A stretch of 64,000 nt of DNA from an uncultured Pelagibacteraceae bacterium. GTDB taxonomy: Bacteria; Pseudomonadota; Alphaproteobacteria; Pelagibacterales; Pelagibacteraceae. A program made the position numbers and the translations under genes. The notes under the pieces were generated by a model. The model worked only from the letters and a program-made list of their open reading frames with translations, was not told the origin of the DNA and made no database searches. Below are positions 18,013 to 24,252 of the stretch, one piece after another (position 1 is the first letter of the stretch; the number at the start of each line of letters is the position of its first letter). Location: contig CACENW010000003.1 in the NCBI GenBank assembly GCA_902560805.1, forward strand, positions 1 through 64,000, read 5' to 3'.

Positions 18013-18585
18013 TTAACTCTCCATATCGTTTAATTGTTTGCAAAGCTTATGAGCTGCTAAAACAGATGGGACTAATTTATCTAATTTCCAGCTATTAACA
18101 GAAATATCAAAATATTTTTCAGCTTTAAAATCTATTCCATCAATGATTTTGATTTCATATTTTTTTTCTTCTATATAAAAATTATTTAATACATTTATGT
18201 ATTCTTTCACAGGATATGTGCCGATCGTAAAAAGTACTCTCCAACCAAGTTTTAAGAAAGGAGAAATAAATTCAACTTTTGCTGTTATTTCTTCACCATT
18301 AATTGTTATTGGAATATGTTTTCCTATAAGCTGTTTAATGTCTCCAGGATCGTTGTAAGTAACAAATGTAAAGTTATTCCATACTTTTTGACAATCATCT
18401 CTAGAGTCAATGAAGAAATTTAAATTATCACCATGAATAACTTCTCCTGAAACTCTTGCATAAGCCATAGTTTCTAAACTATCTATAGTCCATTCCTCTT
18501 CTTCAGCATGAGCTTGTGCTTGATAAGCAAAAACAATAAAAAATAGTGATAAATGTAATAAAATAATAAGTAGAACTCTCTTCAT
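18013..18585 (-). CDS. Secreted protein, possibly nuclease-like fold, unknown function
   Basis: 190-aa protein with a signal peptide (residues 1-27, ending QAQAHA) and a charged mature start EEEEW. The mature region has two cysteines (DDCQKVW and HKLCKQL). Strands such as IPITINGEEITAKVEFISPF and GWRVLFTIGTYPV indicate a beta-rich domain, but I see no catalytic motif and cannot name a family. Its ATG overlaps the stop of the 61-aa gene by four bases and its stop abuts the 124-aa start, so all three form one translationally coupled operon carried by element 1. Confidence 0.6.
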   Translation of the reverse strand: MKRVLLIILLHLSLFFIVFAYQAQAHAEEEEWTIDSLETMAYARVSGEVIHGDNLNFFIDSRDDCQKVWNNFTFVTYNDPGDIKQLIGKHIPITINGEEITAKVEFISPFLKLGWRVLFTIGTYPVKEYINVLNNFYIEEKKYEIKIIDGIDFKAEKYFDISVNSWKLDKLVPSVLAAHKLCKQLNDMES

Positions 18586-18767
18586 GATTTGAGCTCCACT
18601 TTATATCCATATTTCCTAAATATTTTTATGATTTTATCCCAGACTAAGCTGTTGTGTTCTCCTGGTTTTATTTCAAATTTAAATGATTGTTTATATACGG
18701 GGCTACAATTATCGTATGCAATGTATGTATTCACATGACAATACTTACAGACACGGTTTATTTCCAT
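18582..18767 (-). CDS. Small Cys-containing hypothetical protein
   Basis: 61-aa ORF with a CKYC knuckle at residues 7-10, a nearby His and Cys21, which could bind one metal ion but lacks the second CxxC of a full zinc ribbon. No signal peptide or membrane helix. It overlaps the 190-aa gene by four bases (ATGA), the best argument that it is translated. It is the first gene of the minus-strand operon of element 1, downstream of the shared 290-base regulatory region. Function unknown. Confidence 0.5.
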   Translation of the reverse strand: MEINRVCKYCHVNTYIAYDNCSPVYKQSFKFEIKPGEHNSLVWDKIIKIFRKYGYKVELKS

Positions 18768-19058
18768 GTATTAGAACTCCTGAGGTTAGTTGATTTTTTT
18801 AAGGTTAAAAGTTTATAATTGGTTATAGACTCAACCCTTTTCTGTTTATTCGAATTACGCAACAAGGGAGATAATAAAAACAGCGGAATACGATAGAAAA
18901 GGATTGAAATCCAATGCATTATGCAACTTAAACATTATCGTATGTTTAAATTTTGCTTCAAAGTTGTTTAATTTATGATTAATCAAATTAGACTCGAGAT
19001 AAGCATTTTGTTAATCTCAAAATATAAAAATTAGTTAAATGGTAACAGCGAGAATAAA
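18768..19058. promoter_or_regulatory. Divergent regulatory region inside element 1
   Basis: 291 bases between divergent operons, with no ORF of note but several dyads: CCTTTTCT (18836) with AGAAAAGG (18895); ATACGATA (18889) with TATCGTAT (18936); a perfect hairpin TTAAACAT-TATCGT-ATGTTTAA (18928-18949); and the palindrome GATTAATC near 18977. This density could reflect operators for a local regulator or a small structured RNA. Promoter boxes cannot be called with confidence in such AT-rich sequence. Confidence 0.45.
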
Positions 19059-20840
19059 TTGTCCGATTTAGAAAATTTAAAAATTACTGGAAAAAGACTT
19101 ATATACTTTGCTTGGGCAATAGAGATTATAGTAGCTCTTGTAAGTTTTTCTATATCAATTAGCTTGGTACTCAAAGGTCAACAGCAAGTTGCTCAAATTG
19201 GAGCTGAGGGAGCTCAAAACATTGACTTTATTATAATTGGTTTATCCTTTTTTGTAATCGGAATTATTGAACTAACAAAAATTCCTTTGGCAACAGCATT
19301 ATATAATGCCGCAACACAAAACTTTAAAATCATATTTTTTATTGCTTTAATAGCTGTTAACGTTTTAACTATTGAAACTATTGTGCAGGGTTTAAGAACT
19401 GCATTTACCGCAAACTCTTTAGCTGTAGATCTAGAAAGACAAGAGTTAAAAAATTTAGAAGATCAATTAGCAAATATAGAAAATCAAAAAACAGACAAAG
19501 ATAATATAACCGCTAATATACTTGCGCAAATTGAAGTATTAGAAAAAAATATTGAAAACCAAAAAGATCAAATTTCTATATATAAAAGTGATGCAATTAA
19601 AGACAAGGACGATTTAAGAAAAGAGCTTTCAGAAGCAAATCCAAAAGCTCAAAGCCTAAAAATAAGGATAGATGATGCAAAGAAAAAACTTTCTGAGTTA
19701 AAAAAAAATAAGAGTGAAATTTTTGAAGACTCAAAAATTAAACAGTTTAGAAATCAGATTGAAAGAGAACAAAAAAATATTGCTGCTCTAAGGAATGATG
19801 AAACTATTCTTTTATCAGAAAAAGCTGAACTTGGTGCATTCAAAAATAGTGCAAAAAAATCTATTGATCAAAAATTATCAGATATTTCAATTTTAATTAC
19901 AAAAAAAGAAGATCAAATTGAAATACTAGATAATAATATTATCAAAAGACAGGCCGAATTAGAAAATTATTATGATCAAGAAACAAATAAAACAAATGAA
20001 TTAATTGAAAATCTTCAAAATGAATATGACAAAACAATTGGACTTTCAAAACAAAAAATTGAACCTAAAGAAAGAACAATTGATAATTTAAAAGACAAAA
20101 ATATTGAACGTTCTGAAGAAAAAATTAAAGACTATGAAAGAAATATTCAAGAATTAAAAAATTCTATTCCAAATAAGAAAAGCGATACAGGAGGAAATTT
20201 AAATAATGAAAGTTATCTTAAAGATAAGTTTGAAATAACAAGTGAAATCGATAAAAAAACAAAAGAATTTAGAGATCTTGCTGGTAGAAATCAAATTTAT
20301 AGTATTGCTAAATTAATTAAATTTTTTCCACCGCTTTATTGGTTTTCAGATCAAAAAATCCCAGATGATTTTGGGGAAGAGGATTTAACTGCTAGAGATC
20401 TGGAGAGAGCATTTTGGGTATTTGGTGGATTATTAGCTTTTATTATTTCTGTAATTGGTACTCTTGTAGCTTTTGCAGGATTGCATTTGCAAGATAAGGA
20501 AGCGCACCTCAAACATAACAAGATTTTAGCATCAAAAACTACTTTAGGTTATAGATTAAGAAGATTGATAACCATCATCTCAAGATTTTTAAAAACATAT
20601 ATATCTTTAATGATTAAACCAAAAACAATTGAGAAAGTTGTAGAGAAGGAGGTTGAGGTAGAAAAAATTATCGAAAAACCAATTATCGAGGAGAAAATTG
20701 TTTATCAAAAAGTAGAGGTTCCTAAAGAAGTCGTAAAAAAAGAACTTGTTCATGTCCCTCTTTGGACACAGGATCCTGATCTTGTTGGAAAAAAAATAGA
20801 AATTTCTGAAATGGAGAATAAATCTAAGAAAAAGAAATAG
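19059..20840 (+). CDS. Large membrane-anchored coiled-coil protein, unknown function
   Basis: 593-aa protein not recognised in any family. Layout: three transmembrane helices (about 14-38, 56-78, 90-108); a long Lys/Glu/Ile-rich coiled coil (about 120-390) with repeated EKKxQIxxLxxN-type heptads; a fourth helix (about 453-477); then a basic region and a tail of VEKEVEVEKIIEKP-type repeats (from about 524), ending in a Lys-rich run. The likely start is TTG at 19059, since an in-frame stop lies just upstream and no ATG is near. It abuts the next gene with no gap. It may form a membrane scaffold or sensor, which is an inference from architecture only. Confidence 0.7.
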   Translation: MSDLENLKITGKRLIYFAWAIEIIVALVSFSISISLVLKGQQQVAQIGAEGAQNIDFIIIGLSFFVIGIIELTKIPLATALYNAATQNFKIIFFIALIAVNVLTIETIVQGLRTAFTANSLAVDLERQELKNLEDQLANIENQKTDKDNITANILAQIEVLEKNIENQKDQISIYKSDAIKDKDDLRKELSEANPKAQSLKIRIDDAKKKLSELKKNKSEIFEDSKIKQFRNQIEREQKNIAALRNDETILLSEKAELGAFKNSAKKSIDQKLSDISILITKKEDQIEILDNNIIKRQAELENYYDQETNKTNELIENLQNEYDKTIGLSKQKIEPKERTIDNLKDKNIERSEEKIKDYERNIQELKNSIPNKKSDTGGNLNNESYLKDKFEITSEIDKKTKEFRDLAGRNQIYSIAKLIKFFPPLYWFSDQKIPDDFGEEDLTARDLERAFWVFGGLLAFIISVIGTLVAFAGLHLQDKEAHLKHNKILASKTTLGYRLRRLITIISRFLKTYISLMIKPKTIEKVVEKEVEVEKIIEKPIIEEKIVYQKVEVPKEVVKKELVHVPLWTQDPDLVGKKIEISEMENKSKKKK

Positions 20841-21392
20841 ATGTCTAAAGAAACAATTACCTACACAGAAAACAATTTTGATCCTTTAAATAAAGCTATA
20901 GACGAGTCCATTAGAGCTCAAAGAGCTAGAATCGCTTGGCAGTATGCAAAGGTTATATCTTTAGTTTTAGTGAGTATAGGAATATTGGCTATACTTTTAG
21001 CATGGGCTTATAATATATATAAAAAACCCAATCCAGAATTAGTAGAAAAAATTAATGTTGTTGATGAAAAATTTGAACAAAGTCAAAATATTGACAAAGA
21101 ACAAGAGAAAGTCGTTGATGGAGAAATAATAAAATATAATTCTGAGACATTAAGATTTTTAAATGCCACGGCAGAAGGTTTTAACATAATGACTAGAATT
21201 ACTTATAGCACTACAAAAGACTTACTTGAGGGAAACAATCCGAAAAAAGTTACATGCTATATTTCCAAAGGTGGGATTACATTTGAATATGAACAACCTC
21301 AAGAAAAACAAATTAATGAGTTAAAAAATCTTAATTTAACATATGCTCAAGCAAAAAATTATCAAAAATATTGTAAATATAACACTAGGTAG
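20841..21392 (+). CDS. Single-pass membrane protein, unknown function
   Basis: 183-aa protein with a cytoplasmic-looking N-terminus (about 35 residues with RAQRARIAWQY just before the membrane), one helix at about 38-60, and a hydrophilic domain with two Cys (VTCYISKGG and QKYCKYN). Its ATG follows immediately after the stop of the coiled-coil gene, and the 3' end overlaps the nuclease gene by 50 bases, so the three are a tight operon. Not recognised; it may be a partner subunit of the upstream membrane protein. Confidence 0.65.
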   Translation: MSKETITYTENNFDPLNKAIDESIRAQRARIAWQYAKVISLVLVSIGILAILLAWAYNIYKKPNPELVEKINVVDEKFEQSQNIDKEQEKVVDGEIIKYNSETLRFLNATAEGFNIMTRITYSTTKDLLEGNNPKKVTCYISKGGITFEYEQPQEKQINELKNLNLTYAQAKNYQKYCKYNTR

Positions 21393-21930
21393 TTTAATAA
21401 TATTGATAATTCATTCTACGTCCTACGGTCATTCTGGAAGAACAAATTCTGAAGGATGTCATAAGGACAATAAAAAAAATAGTTTCCACTGTCATTCTCC
21501 AAAAAAAAAAGAAAATTTAAAAAAAGAATATAAATCTTTCAAAGTTATAGACGGAGACACAATTCATTTTGGAAATATTAAATACAGATTTTCAGGTATT
21601 GATGCACCAGAAAAAAAACAAATTTGTGAACTTGAAAATAAAAAATTTTTATGTGGAATATTTGCAACAAAGGCTCTTAAAGAAAAAATATCAAACAAAA
21701 AAATCACTTGTATTGATGAAAGTGTAGACAGATACAAGAGAATTATAGGTGAATGCTATATCAATAATAGTGAAAGTTTATCAAGTTTTATGGTTAGAAA
21801 CGGTTATGCATTTGCTTACAGAAAATACTCAAAAAAATTTATTAAAGATGAGGAATTTGCTAGAAAAAATAATTTAGGTTTATGGAAAATGAAATTTGAA
21901 TATCCATGGGATTATAGGAGAAAAAATTAA
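21343..21930 (+). CDS. Secreted thermonuclease (SNase) with an N-terminal GCH...HCH module
   Basis: 195-aa staphylococcal-nuclease-like enzyme predicted to cut DNA or RNA outside the cytoplasm. A signal peptide or anchor (about residues 8-29) is followed by a Cys/His module (HSGRTNSEGC and SFHCH) often found beside SNase domains, then the nuclease: VIDGDTIHF near residue 61, YRFSGIDAPE near 75 and DRYKRIIGEC near 127, which keep the metal Asp, the catalytic Arg/Glu pair and the second Arg. It looks active. It overlaps the 183-aa gene by 50 bases and ends at the right edge of element 1. Confidence 0.8.
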   Translation: MLKQKIIKNIVNITLGSLIILIIHSTSYGHSGRTNSEGCHKDNKKNSFHCHSPKKKENLKKEYKSFKVIDGDTIHFGNIKYRFSGIDAPEKKQICELENKKFLCGIFATKALKEKISNKKITCIDESVDRYKRIIGECYINNSESLSSFMVRNGYAFAYRKYSKKFIKDEEFARKNNLGLWKMKFEYPWDYRRKN

Positions 21931-21931
21931 T

Positions 21932-21996
21932 AGGATTTTATAGGATAACTTGTAATAAACTTGTAACGAAAGAGATAAAACAAAAAATTGGTTAAT
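21932..21996 (+). repeat. Right-end module of element 1 (AGGATTTTA box plus ACTTG tandem repeat)
   Basis: AGGATTTTATAGGATA (21932-21947) is followed by ACTTGTAATAA-ACTTGTAACGA and GAGATAAA, then copy B. The same order occurs at the right end of element 2 (23960-24024), with ACTAG in place of ACTTG. The match spans about 60 bases at roughly 70 percent and begins two bases after the cargo stop codon. Confidence 0.6.
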
Positions 21997-22057
21997 GTGA
22001 ACAAAGAAAACGCAAGTAAACTCTGGAAAATTATTCAGGAAGCTGGCGATTATTTGG
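21997..22057 (+). repeat. Repeat copy B: truncated 5' end of the 78-aa gene (junction of the two elements)
   Basis: 61 bases with two mismatches to copy A and two to copy C. The first codon is GTG and the encoded stub is VNKENASKLWKIIQEAGDYL followed by GC and a stop (TAG at 22063-22065), the same codon at which copy A stops. The downstream 115 bases resemble those after copy A, which is why it is read as the boundary between tandem elements. Confidence 0.92.
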
Positions 22058-22173
22058 GGTGCTAGTGGAACAAACTAATCCACATTAACCGACACTATTC
22101 TACAGTACTTATGCAGATATTAAAAAGTTAGCTTAAAATAAATTGCTTAAAGACTCGTCAATTTAATCAAAAA

Positions 22174-22210
22174 ACTAGAAATGAAACTAGAAATATTTTA
22201 GATAAATTAG
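22174..22210 (+). repeat. Terminal repeat, left, of element 2 (ACTAG type)
   Basis: 37 bases containing ACTAGAAATGA followed by AACTAGAAATA, an 11-base tandem unit. It matches 23975-24011 at 34 of 37 positions in direct orientation. The unit differs from element 1's ACTTG version, so the repeat is element-specific and shared between both ends of one element. Confidence 0.8.
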
Positions 22211-22212
22211 TA

Positions 22213-23949
22213 ATGAAAAAAATTGTAATTTATATTCTTTTAATTTTTTTAAATTTGAATATCGCCAATAGCAATGAAAGATCAGAAAAAGAAATTAAAT
22301 TAGGTGTATTTTTAGATGACCTAGTTGATATTGGAAGTTTCGAAAAAATAGACTTTTCTCCAAAAGGAATGTTTCCAGAAACAGCAAACAGTTTTTATAA
22401 AAAACAAGCTATCGCTAACAAAAAATTTATTAAAATATTTATATCTCAAAAAGGATTAATGGAAAAATATACAGATAGAGTCATCTTAGGAATGGCATAT
22501 TTTGAATATTTTTATATGCAACAATTAAAAGAAAATAAAAAATCACTTGAAGTATTCCAAGCCAAATATCCCAATGTAAATGCAGCAACTAAAAAAAATG
22601 TAAAAAAATTATATGGGTTAAACAAAGCAAAAAAATCTATGAGAGAAGCATTGGGCCTTTCATTAAATGATAGTCCTGAAGTAGCTATCAAAAGATACTA
22701 CACATTATATAAACTCTTAAATCAGGCTGAAGTTAAGACTATAAAAATTTCTAAAGAAGATAAAAAATCAATAAAAATACATAACAAAATCTCTAAAAAT
22801 ATATCCAAATTAAAATCTCTTATAGAAGATAAAAAAAATGCGAGATTAAATAAGAAAAAATTTAACAAGGAATACAATAAAACTTTTAAATCTCTATCTA
22901 AAGATTTGAAAAAAAATAAAAATAATAAAGATTATGAGCTTTTAACTTCATTTTTGATAGAAATTGAAAAATTAAGAGATAATAATCTTGATGCATTATT
23001 GAGTGGATACAAGATTTCAGAATTTGTACTTCAAAATATAAAAAAAGACAAAATACCAAAAAAATTTGAACAAGATTTATCAAATGCTAATTTTGATGAC
23101 TTTCAACAAGAAGAGTTGGAAATATTAGGAAAAATAACTAAGTCGACGAAACTTAATAAAAATGTTAAATCAAATGAAATTCAGCTACATATATTAAATT
23201 TAGAAAATTCTAATATTCCAGTAAGTAGATTTTTAAATGTTTATAAAGACGAGCTTAATGTAAAATTAGATACCATAAACCTTATGGTTGCTTCATCCTC
23301 TGAAATGAAAGATTGGAAACTTAGTGATTGGGCAAATGCTTGGAAAAATCCTATTCCAAAATCAATCGTTGATGAGGCTGGAATTGAAATAACTCTGTCT
23401 GAGGATGAAATTGAATCAATAAAAGCACAACTAGCTATGAAAAATTTTAAGGAACTACTAGATTTAGAAGAGTTTAACAATTTGATTAAAACAAATTCTG
23501 ATAATTTTTCACAAATTGCAAATGATTTAACTTTAAATACACAGTCATTCGAATTTTCTTTTACTCTTGATGATTTTGCTAGGTCTTTTGGTGATGCATA
23601 CGGTTTCGATATTAATAACTACTCTGACTTAACAGATTTAGCAAACGCACAACATGGAGCTAACTGGTCTGTAGAAGAATATTCTTCTGTATATCAAGCA
23701 AATGTCGATGTTATTAATTCTCTAGCAAAAGGTAATTTTGACTATAATTTTGCTAGTCAGTTAGGAGCAAGTCTTCAAGATGTGGCAGATACTATTAGAG
23801 TTGCAGCTAGCGCAGGAATAACTGTAGATCTAGAGGCAACTGCTCAAGGTTTAGGTTATAGTAGTTTTGCAGATGCTGTTGCAGACTACAATGCTCAGCA
23901 TGGAACTAATTATACTGTTGAAGAAGCAAAAGAGTCTTTGGGACAATAA
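22213..23949 (+). CDS. Large secreted protein with C-terminal NAQHG repeats
   Basis: 578-aa protein not recognised in any family. A signal peptide is clear (residues 1-20, MKKIVIYILLIFLNLNIANS). Residues about 30-330 are helical and very Lys-rich; the C-terminal third is Asn/Ala/Ser/Asp-rich and acidic, unlike the first part. Two related motifs are visible about 82 residues apart near positions 477 and 559: NAQHGANWSVEE and NAQHGTNYTVEE, each preceded by a YS-x(3)-D-type segment. The change in composition suggests a helical stalk joined to a repeat or surface-display module. It is the only cargo of element 2. A role at the cell surface is an inference. Confidence 0.7.
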   Translation: MKKIVIYILLIFLNLNIANSNERSEKEIKLGVFLDDLVDIGSFEKIDFSPKGMFPETANSFYKKQAIANKKFIKIFISQKGLMEKYTDRVILGMAYFEYFYMQQLKENKKSLEVFQAKYPNVNAATKKNVKKLYGLNKAKKSMREALGLSLNDSPEVAIKRYYTLYKLLNQAEVKTIKISKEDKKSIKIHNKISKNISKLKSLIEDKKNARLNKKKFNKEYNKTFKSLSKDLKKNKNNKDYELLTSFLIEIEKLRDNNLDALLSGYKISEFVLQNIKKDKIPKKFEQDLSNANFDDFQQEELEILGKITKSTKLNKNVKSNEIQLHILNLENSNIPVSRFLNVYKDELNVKLDTINLMVASSSEMKDWKLSDWANAWKNPIPKSIVDEAGIEITLSEDEIESIKAQLAMKNFKELLDLEEFNNLIKTNSDNFSQIANDLTLNTQSFEFSFTLDDFARSFGDAYGFDINNYSDLTDLANAQHGANWSVEEYSSVYQANVDVINSLAKGNFDYNFASQLGASLQDVADTIRVAASAGITVDLEATAQGLGYSSFADAVADYNAQHGTNYTVEEAKESLGQ

Positions 23950-23959
23950 ATTATATTAA

Positions 23960-24011
23960 AGGATTTTAAAGGATACTAGAAATGAAACTAGAAATATTAG
24001 AGATAAATCAG
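23960..24011 (+). repeat. Right-end module of element 2 (AGGATTTTA box plus ACTAG tandem repeat)
   Basis: AGGATTTTAAAGGAT (23960-23974) followed by the ACTAG tandem repeat (23975-24011). It is the counterpart of 21932-21984 and begins 11 bases after the stop of the 578-aa gene. The sequence then runs through GGAGATA into the ATG of the 78-aa gene, so this end also supplies that gene's ribosome-binding site. Confidence 0.7.
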
Positions 24012-24024
24012 AGTTTTGGAGATA

Positions 24025-24252
24025 ATGAATAAAGAAAACGCAAGTAAACTCTGGAAAATTATTCAGGAAGCTGGCGATTATTTGGTGGGTCAATTACCTG
24101 ACCACCCAAATCACCCTAAAGGAAGAAACCCGTATGCTCATGTTGCTATCTGTGTGAAAAGCAAATTTAACGCAAGTTATAAAGACATTCCTGACGAACA
24201 GTACCATGAAGTTATAAAGTATATTGAGTTTTTAAAAGAAAATCCTAGTTAG
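24025..24252 (+). CDS. Conserved-looking 75-aa protein; integration target gene
   Basis: The complete gene whose first 61 bases are repeated upstream as stubs. I chose the ATG at 24025 because the stubs at 17413 and 21997 begin at the same codon and GGAG sits just upstream; the frame is open to a TTG at 24016, which would make 78 aa. The protein is hydrophilic with a Trp/His/Pro-rich middle (QLPDHPNHPKGRNPYAHVA) and a helical end SYKDIPDEQYHEVIKYIEFL, which vaguely recalls the C-terminal part of phage ORF6C-type regulators. Function unknown. It ends overlapping the convergent ltaE by 8 bases. Confidence 0.7.
   Translation: MNKENASKLWKIIQEAGDYLVGQLPDHPNHPKGRNPYAHVAICVKSKFNASYKDIPDEQYHEVIKYIEFLKENPS

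Larger units (their letters stand above)
17474..22057 (+). mobile_element. Putative integrated element 1 (no recombinase visible)
   Basis: About 4.6 kb between repeat copies A and B, ending with copy B. It carries six genes in two divergent operons (61/190/124 aa on minus; 593/183/195 aa on plus). Its left end (17474-17590) resembles the left end of element 2, its right end (21932-21996) resembles the right end of element 2, and a tandem ACTTG-type repeat lies near each end. No integrase, transposase or replication gene is visible, so it is either a degenerate element or one mobilised in trans. The boundaries follow the repeat convention and could shift by up to the 61-base core. Confidence 0.6.
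22058..24085 (+). mobile_element. Putative integrated element 2 (no recombinase visible)
   Basis: About 2.0 kb between repeat copies B and C, carrying a single cargo gene (578 aa, secreted). The left end (22058-22173) is homologous to that of element 1, including the hairpin at 22110-22149 and the shared tail AAGACTC.TC.ATTTAATC. Terminal direct repeats of 37 bases (22174-22210 and 23975-24011) agree at 34 positions. No recombinase is visible, so mobility would need help in trans. It ends with copy C, which supplies the present 5' end of the 78-aa gene. Confidence 0.6.

Noticed and set aside
18830-18960. tRNA-like sequence in the divergent region (for example GATTGAAATCC)
   Set aside because: It lacks the other arms and the acceptor stem of a tRNA, and the pairings found do not form a cloverleaf.
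17474-24085. Integron-type gene cassettes
   Set aside because: The repeats are direct copies of a coding sequence rather than attC-type imperfect palindromes, and there is no integrase gene; cassettes also end with a different junction type.
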